The notes: generated by a model not told the origin, from the letters alone. Numbered from the stretch's first letter, positions 1-9,786 are shown. The stretch is 64,000 nt of DNA from JAJPHU01 sp035553375 (GCA_035553375.1 DATNCY010000245.1:4934-68933); one strand, 5' to 3'. A program made the numbers and translations.

Positions 1-569
1 AATCCTTGCAAGGCAATCTCGGTGAGGTGGCGAGTATCGCGGAAGCGGACGTTGAGCAATCCAAAAAGGGTGGACAAACTCCAGCCGAACAAGAGCAGAA
101 GCATCAAGGTGGGAAGAAGACTGGGCAAGGCGATTAATTGGCTGACACGGGTGGAATCGTGAGCATCGGGACCGACAGACAGAGCGAAAACGATCGCCAG
201 GAGAAGGCCGATAACGAAATGGAAGGCTGCTCCCAGGACATTGCGGAGGGGATAAATCGCCATAGGGGCGGGAAACTGGCGAATATAGGATTCCCCTTGA
301 AAGAAGCAGCCGCAACCTTGCACTAACGAGGCACCGAAGAACCCCCAAAACGTGAAGCCGGTAAATATCAACGGAGCGAACGTCCGTACATCTGGCATAT
401 TAAAGGCATAGCGAAATACCAGAACGAGGATGGTCGTCATGGCAATCGGGTGCAGCAGCGACCAGCAGATGCCCAAGACGGAACCTCGATAGCGCGACGT
501 CAGATCCATCTTGACGAGAGACAGCCAAAAGAAGCGGCAGTTCCAGATTGCTCCCAGGTAGTCGCGCAT
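1..569 (-). CDS. ABC-2 type permease, polysaccharide/LPS export type (5' part, runs off the window edge)
   Basis: The reading frame is open from an ATG at 569 down to base 1 (189 codons with no stop), so the 3' part lies outside the window. It begins MRDYLGAIWNCRFF and carries the hallmark segment LTSRYRGSVLGICWSLLHP, followed by hydrophobic membrane segments and the conserved stretch GCGCFFQGESYIRQFP. This is the pattern of the Wzm/TagG/KpsM-like permeases that, with an ATPase partner, export O-antigen, capsule or teichoic acid-like polymers across the inner membrane. A GAGGAATAGG ribosome-binding site precedes the ATG. The partner ATPase should lie to the left, outside the window. The exact substrate cannot be told from the permease. 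Confidence 0.85.
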   Translation of the reverse strand, partial: MRDYLGAIWNCRFFWLSLVKMDLTSRYRGSVLGICWSLLHPIAMTTILVLVFRYAFNMPDVRTFAPLIFTGFTFWGFFGASLVQGCGCFFQGESYIRQFPAPMAIYPLRNVLGAAFHFVIGLLLAIVFALSVGPDAHDSTRVSQLIALPSLLPTLMLLLLFGWSLSTLFGLLNVRFRDTRHLTEIALQG

Positions 570-1102
570 GCCTATTCCTCTTCCTGCGTGGCATCGCCGC
601 CAAGCGACTGTCTTGCGACTCGCCGAGCAAGTCGGCCACAACCGCTCTCCCATACCGGCCTCCTCCGCGCTTCAACGCACCCTATGCGCCCGGCGGGTAG
701 GCTGATACCATGACGGATGGGAAAAATCAATTAGATGTACGCATTGCTCCCGTTATGCCGCTTGAGCCAATTTTGCCGCATCCACCGCGCGGCCTCGCGC
801 GGCGGCTACGGCGACGAATTCATCCTAACTCGCTTCACTGCTTGACATTCCGAACATCAAGCCTGGCGCGAGGATGGCGCGGCTGCAACGATCTCGCGGC
901 CCGAACCTTTTCTGCGGACGGCGCGGGGGGCGATTGCGCGGGCTTTCTCCAAGGGGAGATTTTTGGCTAGCGGCGCAAGTCGCGGCCTTTTTACAATTCG
1001 TATTGTTGAGAAGCAAACTTGGCGCTCCGAGGCTGCTCTGTAACCGCCGCCCTCCTTCGCGGATGCGGCGAGGCCCTTTAACGAGATCAGGGGGTTTGGA
1101 CA
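570..1102. other. Non-coding stretch between divergent genes
   Basis: About 530 bases separate the permease start from the vWA protein start. The short open frames here on both strands have no recognisable family, no convincing ribosome-binding site and overlap each other. The region should hold divergent promoters, but no clear -35/-10 pair was found. Confidence 0.5.
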
Positions 1103-4100
1103 ATGTTCGCACTTCGCCGGCTCTTTGCGGTCGGGACCGTGCTGTCGCTGCTCGCCGTACTCGCCTCATCCCATCTGTGGGGCGAACCAGGACCGGCGCG
1201 GCCTAAAAATCCGCTCGACAGCACCGACCTTCGACCATCTGATGGCGACAAAACAACCGCCCAGGACATCGCTCTCGAGCGATCTCTTTCGCGTTTCGCC
1301 GATCGTCCGCTTGTACTATATCGGACGGAGCAGGGCGAAACCTTGATGGCTCTGCAAGTCAAGCCTCCCTTGAAGCCTCGCGCGGCGCATCCGCGAGATT
1401 ACCTCGTCCTCATCGACACCGCCGCGCACATGGCGAATGGCTACCTGACGACGGCACAGAAGATTACCGAGCAACTCGTGGAAAAGTTGGGGCCGGACGA
1501 CCAACTCGCCGTGTGGACCGTCAATACCCGCGCCCATGATCTCTCACAGGGTTTCCAAACGAAGACGAACCTGGCTCCCGCTCTCAAGAAACTAACAGAG
1601 GAATATCCCGCCGGCGGCGTCAATCTCAAGGATGGTTTGCCGCAGGCTCTCAAGAGCTTCAATGGCAAGGCTGATCGCCAGCGTGTCCTCCTCTTTATGG
1701 GCAGCGGCGAAAGCATCGCCGGCCCTGTGGACGGCGAACTGCGAACGTCGTTGTGCAAGGACATGGTCGGCAACCAAGTGGCCTTCTTCAGCGTTCCGCT
1801 GGGCGTTCACATGGAGCCTTATAATCTGCACGGTTTCGCCAATGGGACCGGCGGCAAAGTCGTCCGTCGCAGTGCCGGCGCCAGCAACGCTCAGTGGTTG
1901 GTCAATCTGCTGGACGCGGTGGCTCAGCCGATCCTGTACAACACCGAAATCAAATTGCCAGGGGAGGTCGCCGAGGCTTATCCGACAAAACTGCCGCCGC
2001 TGCGTGCCGATGTGCCGACGCTGGTGGTGGGCAAAATCACCAAGCCCGGCGCACGCTTCGATTATACCCTGACGGGCAAGCCGACCAAGGACGGCGACGG
2101 CGTCAGTATCCAAATCTCGGAGAAGGTGCCGCAGGCGGAAGCGGAGAATTTCTTCCTGGTCAATATGGTCGAACAGTGGAAGGGCCAGAAGGATCGTCCG
2201 GCCCTGATGCAGGCCGATCGCGCTCTGGCCTACGCTTTCGAGCATAATCAGCTGGCTCGCGCCGATCTGGTGGCCCAGGCCGAGTGGGCGATGGAAAAGA
2301 ACAAGTTCGCCGTAGCGGAGCGGTTGTTCCGGCGAGCGGTCAAGGCCGATCCCACATCCGAACGCGCCAAGGCCGGACTGAAACTGGCCGAGGATCTGCG
2401 CTCCGGCAAGAAGACGCTGGACGATGTCAAGAAAATGATCGAGAATAAAAAAGGCGATAAGGTTCACATCGGCAAGGCGGTCAAACTGCCGGCCGAGGAA
2501 CTGTTTGCCGATCCTCCCAAAGACAACCCGCCGTTGGCCCCGGACGAGGCCGAGCGGAATCGTCTGAAGGACATTCTTGCCCGGCAGGCCATCGCCGATC
2601 AACAGCAGGCTCAGATCGTTACCGATGCCATCCGCCAAGCCAGCCGGCTCGTGCAGGCTGATCCCGACGCGGCGCACGAGTTCCTGAAGCGCACGCTCGA
2701 TGGCGTCCGTACCAATCCCGACATTACCGTCCGAGCGAAGGCAGCCTTGAGCGATCGCCTTGAGCGATCCGTGCAGCAGATCGACATTCGCGGTGCCGTG
2801 GTCAAACGCGATCAGGCCGAAGCCCTGAATCTCCTGGCCGCCGCCAATGCTCGCACGACCATTACCGCCCAGGAGCGGCTCGAACAGAATCGCGTCCGTG
2901 AGCGGATGCGCGTCTTCCATTCGCTGATGGACCAGGCGCGCGAGCAGCAAGCCTATTTGCACGCTCAGTCGATCCGTCGAGACCTCATCGACCAGGGCTT
3001 GCCGGTGCCGCCGGCCGTCACCGCCGGCTATGCCATCGGTCTGGCCGGCTATCACCTGCGTGAGGTTCAAGAACTACGGCGTATCCGCGAGGAGCGCTGG
3101 CTGGCAACGATGCTCCAGGTCGAGAAATCGCACATTCCTTTCCCCGACGAGCCGCCGGTCGAGTTCCCACCGCCGGCCGCCTGGAGAGCGCTAACCGACC
3201 TCCGCAAAGCACGTTATGAATCCAGCAGTTTCGGCGCGGAAATGCCCGCGCGCGGTCTTGAACTGCAACGGCTACTCTCCCAGCCCGTTAAGTATCCAGG
3301 CGTGGATGATCCCAAGGCGACGCTGTCCGACGTGCTTGAGCAACTCGCCAAGCGCTACAATCTGTCGTTCGACATCAATGAAAAGGCGTTCAAGTTTGAA
3401 AACGTCATGGAGGTTAGCAAAACGGAGGTCGCCTCCCCCACGGCCATCCCCGAGATGCACACCACCCTCTCGACGATTCTCCGCAAAGTGCTGAGCCGCA
3501 TTGGGGTGCCTTCGGGAGCGACCTACATCATCCGCCGGGACGTGATTGAGATCACGACGGGGACGTTCGCCGGAGCGGAGAAGGCGGTTCGCGTCTACCC
3601 GGTCGCCGATCTGGTGACGCCCATTCCGAACGCCTTCAATCGATCGGCCCTCCAGGGGGCAGCTACCATCCTCGGTATGAGTGCGGGTGCCCTTGGCGGT
3701 TTCGCCGGCATCGGCGGACTGGGAGGCTTGGGTGCCCTGGGCGGCTTGCGTGGCGGCCTTGGATTGGCTGGCATCGGCGGCATCGGCGGCTTGGCCGGCC
3801 TCGGCGGTCTTGGCGGCGGCCTCGGCGGCGGTAACATTGGTGGTCTTGGTGGAATCGGCGGTATCGCCGGCTTGGGCGGTCAGGGCTTTAATCAACTCGG
3901 TGCCAATGGTGGCATGCAGGGCAACTTCCAAGGTCGAGGCAACCTCGGCGTCGGCGGCGGTGTGGCTGGCTTCGGTGGCCAGCAACTCGGCCAGTTCGGT
4001 AACTTGGGTGGCCAATTCGGTCTCCAGGGCGGCAATCAAAGCGCTATCCTTATCACGCTGATTCGCCAGGTGGTCGGCAAGCCCAAGGACTGGGCCATCC

Positions 4101-5755
4101 AGTTCGACCCTGTTACCGGACAGCCTCTCAACCCCCTCGAAGACAACGCCGATGGAGGAGGGTTAAATCAGGAGAATAATCAGCTCGGCTTCTATCCGCC
4201 CGCCCAGGCGCTGGCAGTCAAGGCGTCATCCACCATTCACTCGCGGCCCAGCAACCTGATTGTCGCGCCGGGGGGCATGGGCGGCATGGGCGCCTTGCCG
4301 GGCGGCAAAGGCGATCCTCTGGCGGCGCGCAACCGCGATCCGAAGGTTCGCGTCGGTGCTAACGGCGACGAGCGGCCCGACGATAAAGATCCCAACAAGG
4401 GACCGCCACCCGATCCAAGAAAGATCTGGCAGGATGCTCTCGTTCGCGGCGTTGATAATCCCAGCCTGATTATCGCCACGGCCGACTTCCTGGTGATGAA
4501 CAAGAAGTTCGATCACGCCGCCGAGTTCCTCAAGGCGGACCTACGCCAAGGCATTGTGGTTGAGCCGTGGGTCTACAAGTCGCTGGCCATCGCTCTGCGC
4601 ATGAGCGGCGGTTCGACCGAAGACATCGAACGCGCCGAAGTATCCACGGCGGACATGGAACCCAAGGACGCTCAGGGCTATTTGCAGGCGGCGCAGGCGT
4701 TGGCCGAGGATGAGAAATACCCGCTCGCCCTGGCCTTCTGTCAGCAGGCCGCTCTGCTCGAACCGGGCACGCCCCACGCCTACGCCGACGCGCTCAACTA
4801 CGCGGAACTAGCTCGCGATAGCAAGGCAATGGAGTGGGCGGCCGGCAATTTACTCCGTCACGATTGGCCCGGCAACAACAAGAAGCTGCAAGACCGGGCG
4901 CAACAGAAAATTGAGTCGCTCGTCAAACTTCTCCAACAGGAAGGACGCAAGGAGGAATCCGAGCGCCTGTTGAACGCGATCGCCAGCAAGCAGCAACGCG
5001 ATCTGGTCATCAAACTCAACTGGCAGGGCGACGCCGACCTCGATTTGAAGGTGATCGAGCCGACCGGCAGCGCCTGCACGCCCTTGAACCGTCAGACGAT
5101 CGGAGGCGGCGTCTTGATTGGCGATTCGCTGGCCGACATGACCCGCGAGACCTACCTGGCGGCCGAGGCGTTCTCCGGCGACTACCAGTTGGAGATCGAC
5201 AAGGTCTGGGGGCATCCGCTCGGCGGCAAGGCGCAATTGCGGATCATTCGCCACCAGGGGACGCCCGAGGAAACCGAGGAATTGCGCACCGTCGTGTTGA
5301 AGTCGAATCACTCCGGGCCTATCAAGGTGAAGCTGGAGGGCGGGCGGCGCACGGAGACGGCCTATGTGCCGCCGCGTGAGTCGCAGCAAGAGCCGGAAGC
5401 GTTGGCCGCCTCGCCGCAGAGTCCGAGCAAGGTGTTGCATCAGTTGCGCGTCCTGGCCGATCCCGAAGTGACCGGTGTATCGCGTGGCTTCAGCGGCGGT
5501 ATGTCCTCATCTGGCCGGCCGGCCTTGCCCAGCCAGATCGCCTCGCGCAAGGAGGAGCCGAGCAAGAATGATCGCATGCTGTATCAGACACGCGTCAAGC
5601 CGTTCGTCCAGAACAGCCTGAACGTGACCGCGCAGGCCGTCCTGTCGGCCGACCGGCGCTATGTTCGTCTGTCGATGACGCCGGTCTTCAATACCGTGAC
5701 AGGAGTGCGGAACGCTCCTGTCGTCGTTAATCCGACGATTCCGGGTGTACGTTAA
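1103..5755 (+). CDS. Giant exported mosaic protein: vWA-like, secretin-type short domain, Gly-rich linker, TPR-like, DUF2135-like
   Basis: 1550 residues, ATG preceded by AGGGGG at 8-base spacing. Residues 1-25 look like a signal peptide (MFALRRLFAVGTVLSLLAVL). Residues about 98-260 resemble a von Willebrand A fold, but the metal site is degenerate (LVLIDTAAH instead of DxSxS). Residues about 365-700 are helical and TPR-like. Residues about 725-840 resemble the secretin/TonB short domain (DVLEQLAKRYNLSFDINEKAF). Residues about 855-985 are a Gly/Leu-rich low-complexity tract. The part from 1290 onward contains LNWQGDADLDLKVIEPTG, as in YfaP/DUF2135 proteins, and the C terminus has SADRRYVRLSMTPVF, common in planctomycete secretin-like proteins. 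It is probably periplasmic or envelope-attached. No specific role can be assigned. A terminator follows directly. Confidence 0.85.
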   Translation: MFALRRLFAVGTVLSLLAVLASSHLWGEPGPARPKNPLDSTDLRPSDGDKTTAQDIALERSLSRFADRPLVLYRTEQGETLMALQVKPPLKPRAAHPRDYLVLIDTAAHMANGYLTTAQKITEQLVEKLGPDDQLAVWTVNTRAHDLSQGFQTKTNLAPALKKLTEEYPAGGVNLKDGLPQALKSFNGKADRQRVLLFMGSGESIAGPVDGELRTSLCKDMVGNQVAFFSVPLGVHMEPYNLHGFANGTGGKVVRRSAGASNAQWLVNLLDAVAQPILYNTEIKLPGEVAEAYPTKLPPLRADVPTLVVGKITKPGARFDYTLTGKPTKDGDGVSIQISEKVPQAEAENFFLVNMVEQWKGQKDRPALMQADRALAYAFEHNQLARADLVAQAEWAMEKNKFAVAERLFRRAVKADPTSERAKAGLKLAEDLRSGKKTLDDVKKMIENKKGDKVHIGKAVKLPAEELFADPPKDNPPLAPDEAERNRLKDILARQAIADQQQAQIVTDAIRQASRLVQADPDAAHEFLKRTLDGVRTNPDITVRAKAALSDRLERSVQQIDIRGAVVKRDQAEALNLLAAANARTTITAQERLEQNRVRERMRVFHSLMDQAREQQAYLHAQSIRRDLIDQGLPVPPAVTAGYAIGLAGYHLREVQELRRIREERWLATMLQVEKSHIPFPDEPPVEFPPPAAWRALTDLRKARYESSSFGAEMPARGLELQRLLSQPVKYPGVDDPKATLSDVLEQLAKRYNLSFDINEKAFKFENVMEVSKTEVASPTAIPEMHTTLSTILRKVLSRIGVPSGATYIIRRDVIEITTGTFAGAEKAVRVYPVADLVTPIPNAFNRSALQGAATILGMSAGALGGFAGIGGLGGLGALGGLRGGLGLAGIGGIGGLAGLGGLGGGLGGGNIGGLGGIGGIAGLGGQGFNQLGANGGMQGNFQGRGNLGVGGGVAGFGGQQLGQFGNLGGQFGLQGGNQSAILITLIRQVVGKPKDWAIQFDPVTGQPLNPLEDNADGGGLNQENNQLGFYPPAQALAVKASSTIHSRPSNLIVAPGGMGGMGALPGGKGDPLAARNRDPKVRVGANGDERPDDKDPNKGPPPDPRKIWQDALVRGVDNPSLIIATADFLVMNKKFDHAAEFLKADLRQGIVVEPWVYKSLAIALRMSGGSTEDIERAEVSTADMEPKDAQGYLQAAQALAEDEKYPLALAFCQQAALLEPGTPHAYADALNYAELARDSKAMEWAAGNLLRHDWPGNNKKLQDRAQQKIESLVKLLQQEGRKEESERLLNAIASKQQRDLVIKLNWQGDADLDLKVIEPTGSACTPLNRQTIGGGVLIGDSLADMTRETYLAAEAFSGDYQLEIDKVWGHPLGGKAQLRIIRHQGTPEETEELRTVVLKSNHSGPIKVKLEGGRRTETAYVPPRESQQEPEALAASPQSPSKVLHQLRVLADPEVTGVSRGFSGGMSSSGRPALPSQIASRKEEPSKNDRMLYQTRVKPFVQNSLNVTAQAVLSADRRYVRLSMTPVFNTVTGVRNAPVVVNPTIPGVR

Positions 5756-5786
5756 CCGGAGTGATCGGAACGGTACTGTCCATCGC

Positions 5787-5824
5787 GAGGCCCGCGGCAA
5801 ACCGTCGCGGGCCTCTTCGTTTTT
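5787..5824 (+). terminator. Rho-independent terminator after the giant vWA protein
   Basis: A perfect 10-bp stem (GAGGCCCGCG with CGCGGGCCTC, 9-base loop) is followed by ttcgttttt. It begins about 30 bases after the stop codon at 5755 and ends before the FHA gene start at 5881. Confidence 0.85.
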
Positions 5825-5880
5825 GTCGCTTGCGGTCTGGCGAGAGCCGATTTATCCTGAACGCGGAGGATACTCCGCCG

Positions 5881-6468
5881 ATGAATGTGCGACTTGTAAT
5901 GGAGCGGAAGCGAAAACAGGTCTGGACCGCGCAACTGCGTGGCCCGGAAACGACGCTCGGCCGCGCCAAGGGCAGCACGATCCGCATCCCCTCCTCGGAG
6001 GTGAGCCGGTTGCACTGCCGGCTGCGTATCGAGAAGGGCGTCGTCACGGTCGAGGATCTGGAGAGCATCAACGGAACATTCCTCAATGGCGTGCGTGTCC
6101 GCGACATCGAAATGGTGCGTCCGGGCGATCGTCTGACCGTAGGGCCGGCGACGTTCGTGGTCGAGTACGAACTGACGCCGGAGGTGCTGGAGCGTTTGGC
6201 CGGCCAGGATGATTTCGACGTGCTGGAAGCGGATGACGACGAAATTGATCTTGTCGAAGAGACGGCCGACCGGCCGATCGCGCCTCCGACAAAGAAGGCT
6301 CAGCCAGTCAAGGAACCGATCGACGAGGTTGAGGAGATCGTGGAGGAAGCAGATGCGTTCATCCTGGACGAGGACGAGGAAATGAATTTGCCCGAGGGCG
6401 GCGATCTGCGTGATTTTCTCATCGACCTGGATGACACAGACGATCGATCGAGGAAGCACAAGGAATGA
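5881..6468 (+). CDS. FHA-domain protein with acidic C-terminal tail
   Basis: 195 residues from ATG 5881. The open frame extends upstream, but that extension crosses the terminator, so the internal ATG is preferred; GCGGAGGA lies 10-15 bases before it. Residues about 20-100 form a forkhead-associated domain: GRAKGSTIRIPSSEVSRLHC gives the Arg, Ser and His contacts and SINGTFLNGVRV the NG turn. FHA domains bind phosphothreonine peptides, so this is probably a reader of the Ser/Thr kinases planctomycetes carry in number. The tail (about residues 120-195) is strongly acidic (VLEADDDEIDLVEE, LDEDEEMNL) with no predicted membrane segment. The partner kinase is unknown; one lies 24 kb away. Confidence 0.9.
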   Translation: MNVRLVMERKRKQVWTAQLRGPETTLGRAKGSTIRIPSSEVSRLHCRLRIEKGVVTVEDLESINGTFLNGVRVRDIEMVRPGDRLTVGPATFVVEYELTPEVLERLAGQDDFDVLEADDDEIDLVEETADRPIAPPTKKAQPVKEPIDEVEEIVEEADAFILDEDEEMNLPEGGDLRDFLIDLDDTDDRSRKHKE

Positions 6469-6504
6469 AGCCGCTTGCGCTTTAGGGCTTCCTGACAAAA
6501 CCCT

Positions 6505-6562
6505 GCCAGCCCGAAGCGCAAGTAAGGGGCAAGCCCTTCCCTTGCTTGCGCTTCGGGCTGGC
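6505..6562. repeat. Family A palindromic element (CAGCCCGAAGCGCAAG type)
   Basis: Inverted repeat: left arm GCCAGCCCGAAGCGCAAG..AAGGG and its complement on the right, separated by about 10 bases. It lies between the convergent ends of the FHA and histidine kinase genes and could form a hairpin on either strand, but no T-run follows. Confidence 0.9.
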
Positions 6563-6579
6563 AATCGAGGGTTTGTCAA

Positions 6580-7338
6580 TCATCCTTCCGAGGCGGATTG
6601 CATCGGCAGCTTGATGGTGAAGGTGGCTCCCTTGCCGACAACGCTCTCGACGCGGATGCGGCCCTGATGCTGCTCGATGATTTGCCGGCACACGCTCAGC
6701 CCCAATCCCGTGCCGCCGTGGCCGTTGGCGTCCGGTTCCTTCGTCGTGTAGAACGCCTCGAAGATAAGCCGCAGGCGATCCGGCGGAATGCCGACGCCAC
6801 TATCGGTGATGCTCAGCTCGACCATATTCGTGCGCGAGTTCTCGCGCACCTCAATGCGGAGATGACCGCCGCGCGGCATCGCCTGCCGCGCGTTGATGAT
6901 GAGATTGAGCAGCACCTGCTCGATCTGCGCCGGCACCACGAAGGCGCGCGGCCGGCCGTGATACTTCTTATCGATGTGGATGCGATGCTTGCTTAGATCC
7001 TTGTCGGTCAGAATCAGCGTCTCCTCGACGAGGGCGACGAGGTCGGTCAACTCGCGCTGCGTCGCGGTGCTGCGTGCGAAGCCGAGCATGCTGTTGATGA
7101 TGGTGGCCGCTCGCTGACTGCCCTTGAGGATCTTCTCCAGCGCCTGCGTCCGGGTGGCATCATCATGCTGGCGCAGAGCAAGGCGCGCGTAATTGAGGAT
7201 CGTCGTCAAGATATTGTTGAATTCGTGGGCCACGCTGCTGGCCAGCGCGCCGACACTGCTGAGTTTCTGCGCGTGCAGCAACTGCTGGCGAAGTTGATCT
7301 GCCTCGGAACTGGGAACCATCACATCCTCGCCGATCAT
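6580..7338 (-). CDS. Soluble sensor histidine kinase (HisKA-HATPase_c core only)
   Basis: 252 residues, ATG preceded by AGGAGG at 8 bases. The H-box is SSVAHEFNNILTTILNYAR, the N-box LLNLIINARQAMPRGG, then DSGVGIPPDRL (G1), FEAFYTTKEP (F-box) and GTGLGLSVC (G2). The protein autophosphorylates on the H-box histidine and would pass phosphate to a response regulator. It has no membrane segment, PAS, GAF or receiver domain: only about 25 residues of helix precede the H-box, so input must come from a partner. No response regulator is adjacent; the nearest receiver gene is at 22007. It lies downstream of fusA on the same strand. Confidence 0.9.
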   Translation of the reverse strand: MIGEDVMVPSSEADQLRQQLLHAQKLSSVGALASSVAHEFNNILTTILNYARLALRQHDDATRTQALEKILKGSQRAATIINSMLGFARSTATQRELTDLVALVEETLILTDKDLSKHRIHIDKKYHGRPRAFVVPAQIEQVLLNLIINARQAMPRGGHLRIEVRENSRTNMVELSITDSGVGIPPDRLRLIFEAFYTTKEPDANGHGGTGLGLSVCRQIIEQHQGRIRVESVVGKGATFTIKLPMQSASEG

Positions 7339-7594
7339 TTGGGTCGCCTCCTGACCTCTCGCCGCGGCTCTCCCGAATCCGAAGGCCCCACACCCGAGCG
7401 CCGCCGACGTGGCCTAAAAATGAATATCGGCTGAACGCACCGATCTCTTCATCGGAACTCCTTGCTGTACTTGCGATTCGGGCAAATAAGCTGGGCCGCT
7501 CGCACAGACTGCGCGAGGATGGAAATACCTGCATAATGGCCGAGAAAGCCAGGATAGAGGAGAGAGGAAAGAGAAGTTCAGAGCAGGATAACGT

Positions 7595-7632
7595 AAGGAG
7601 AAGGAGGGTAAAACCTCTCCTTCTCCTTTTTT
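7595..7632 (+). terminator. Hairpin with T-run on the + strand, opposite to the flanking genes
   Basis: AAGGAGAAGGAG pairs with CTCCTTCTCCTT across a 10-base loop and is followed on the + strand by a run of T ending at 7632. Both flanking genes are on the - strand, where the hairpin is preceded rather than followed by the homopolymer. It may still act weakly at the end of fusA, or it may stop antisense transcription. The remaining bases from 7339 to 7594 hold nothing recognisable. Confidence 0.5.
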
Positions 7633-7655
7633 GGTAGTCCGGCTGAGATCAAGAA

Positions 7656-9770
7656 TTAGCTGGCCGCACGCAAGTCGGCCAATTCTTCCTTGACCGGCGC
7701 GTAATGGCTCGGCTCCATACTGAACGACGCCGTGCCGCTGGTGAAGTTGCGCAGCTCACTCGTGTAGCCGAACAATTCGGCCAGCGGAACGTAAGCGTGC
7801 AGCTGGCAGCGACCCTTGTCGAGACTCGAATTGAGAATCTCGCCGCGCCGCCGGCTGACGTCGCGCGTCAGATCGCCGAGGTACTGACCTGGAGCCAGCA
7901 CCACCACATTCATGATCGGTTCCAGCAGCGTAATGCCGGCTTTCATCTGGGCATCGCGCGTACATTCCATGGCCGCCAGTTTGAAGGCGTCCTGCGAGCT
8001 ATCGACCTCGTGGTACTTGCCGTCCAGCAGCGTCGCCTGCATATCGACGCACTGGAAGCCGTATTTGGCACCCTTGACCGTGGCGTCGCGGAAACCCGCT
8101 TCCACGGACGGGATGTACTCGGTGGGCACCACGCCGCCGACGATCTCGTTAATGAAATACAGATTATTCGGGTCCTTCTTGTCGCCCTGCTCCTCCTGAT
8201 ATGTCGTCCACTCGGCGACCTGATCCTTGGTCAGCGGCTCGTAGCGCATGTAGATGACGGCGAACTTGCCGCGACCACCCGATTGCTTGATGAAGCGCGT
8301 CTCAATCTCGACCGCCTTGGACAGCGTTTGACGATACGCCACCTGCGGCCGGCCGACCGTCACCTTGACGCCCGGCGTTCGCTGCAATTTCTCGACCGAT
8401 ACTTCCAGATGCAACTCGCCCATGCCGCTGAGAATTAGTTCCTTCGTCTCCGGATTGGTGCGACACTTCAAAGTCGGATCGTCGCGCACCAGTTTGCCCA
8501 GGGCGTCGGCCAACTTCGTCTCATCGGTGGTACGATCCGGCACGATCGCTTGCGAGATGACCGGATCGGGGAAGCGGATGTCCTCCAGCAAAATCGGCTT
8601 GTTGTTGTCGCATAACGTATTGCCGGTGTACGTCTGTTTGAGACCGACGACGGCAACGATCTCGCCTGGCCCCGCCACCTCCAGACTCTCGCGGCGGTCG
8701 CCCATCATGCGGAAGATGCGCGCCACACGCTCGCCGCGTCCGATTGCCGCGTTCTTGATGTCATCCTTGGGATGCAGTTCGCCGGAGTAGATACGCACGA
8801 ACACCAGATCGCCGGTCGGCTCGCTGATGGTCTTGAACGCCAGGCCGGAGAACGGTTCCTTGGGATCGGGCCTGCGCGTCGTCTCTTCCTTCTCCTTGCT
8901 CTTGGGAACCAACCCCGTTACCGGCGGCCGTTCCACTGGCGACGGCAGGTAATCCACCACCGAATCGAGCAGTAGTTGCACGCCGTGGAAGTTCTTCGAC
9001 GAGCCGCACAAAACCGGCGTCAGTTTGCCGTTGAGCGTGCCAACCCGCAATGCCTTCCGCAGCAACTCCTCGGATACCGGTTTGCCTTCCAGCACCAACT
9101 CCAGCAGTTGGTCGTCGGCGTGCGAGGCTGCTTCGAGCAGATGGCCGTGATACTCGTCGGCCAACTCCTTGTATTCTTCGGGAATCTCAACCAGGTCGTA
9201 CTTGACGTTCGTCTTGTCCTTGGGATCCTTGAGGATGAACTTCATCCGCACGAGATCGATGACGCCCTTGAACTGGCTGCTCTCGCCGGCCGGCAGCGAA
9301 CAAATGGCCGGGATGATGCTCAGCTTGTCCTTCATCTGCTGAATGCAGCCGAAGAAGTCCGCGCCGGTACGATCCAGCTTGTTGATGTAGGCGAGGCGCG
9401 GCACGCGATGCTTATTGGCCTGATACCAGACCGTTTCCGATTGCACTTCGACACCGCCGACGGCGCAGAAAACGCCGACAGCCCCGTCGAGGACGCGCAA
9501 ACTGCGCTCGACCTCGGCCGTGAAATCGACGTGGCCGGGCGTGTCGATCAACGTAATCTGCGTTTCGCCCCATTCGATGGAGACGGCCGCGCTGTTGATG
9601 GTGATGCCCTTGGCTCGTTCCAGAGGATCGAAGTCCGTCGTGGTGTTGCCCTCATCGACGTCGCCGACCTTGTGCTTGGAACCGCTGAAGTAGAGGATGC
9701 GTTCGGTCGTCGTCGTTTTGCCCGCATCGACGTGCGCGATAATGCCAATGTTACGAAGGTTTTCAAGCAT
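7656..9770 (-). CDS. fusA: Translation elongation factor G
   Basis: 704 residues, the usual EF-G length. The GTPase motifs are all present: AHVDAGKTTTTERIL (P-loop), DTPGHVDFTAEVERSL (G3, with the catalytic His), NKLDRTGADF (G4). Domain II has EIVAVVGLKQTYTGNTLCD, and the C-terminal domain has LEPIMNVVVLAPGQYLGD and TSGTASFSMEPSHYAPV. It drives tRNA-mRNA translocation on the ribosome and, with ribosome recycling factor, recycling. It stands alone rather than in a str operon with rpsL, rpsG and tuf, so it may be one of several EF-G copies. ATG is preceded by AGGAACTT. A putative promoter about 300 bases upstream (10076-10105) implies a long leader. Confidence 0.95.
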   Translation of the reverse strand: MLENLRNIGIIAHVDAGKTTTTERILYFSGSKHKVGDVDEGNTTTDFDPLERAKGITINSAAVSIEWGETQITLIDTPGHVDFTAEVERSLRVLDGAVGVFCAVGGVEVQSETVWYQANKHRVPRLAYINKLDRTGADFFGCIQQMKDKLSIIPAICSLPAGESSQFKGVIDLVRMKFILKDPKDKTNVKYDLVEIPEEYKELADEYHGHLLEAASHADDQLLELVLEGKPVSEELLRKALRVGTLNGKLTPVLCGSSKNFHGVQLLLDSVVDYLPSPVERPPVTGLVPKSKEKEETTRRPDPKEPFSGLAFKTISEPTGDLVFVRIYSGELHPKDDIKNAAIGRGERVARIFRMMGDRRESLEVAGPGEIVAVVGLKQTYTGNTLCDNNKPILLEDIRFPDPVISQAIVPDRTTDETKLADALGKLVRDDPTLKCRTNPETKELILSGMGELHLEVSVEKLQRTPGVKVTVGRPQVAYRQTLSKAVEIETRFIKQSGGRGKFAVIYMRYEPLTKDQVAEWTTYQEEQGDKKDPNNLYFINEIVGGVVPTEYIPSVEAGFRDATVKGAKYGFQCVDMQATLLDGKYHEVDSSQDAFKLAAMECTRDAQMKAGITLLEPIMNVVVLAPGQYLGDLTRDVSRRRGEILNSSLDKGRCQLHAYVPLAELFGYTSELRNFTSGTASFSMEPSHYAPVKEELADLRAAS

Positions 9771-9786
9771 AAGTTCCTGCCACCCC

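Noticed and set aside
1592..3070. 492-residue - strand open frame
   Set aside because: It is the antisense shadow of the giant vWA protein; codon pattern and family features belong to the + strand.
3272..4039. 255-residue Ala-rich - strand open frame
   Set aside because: It is the complement of the Gly-rich tract of the vWA protein and has no independent features.
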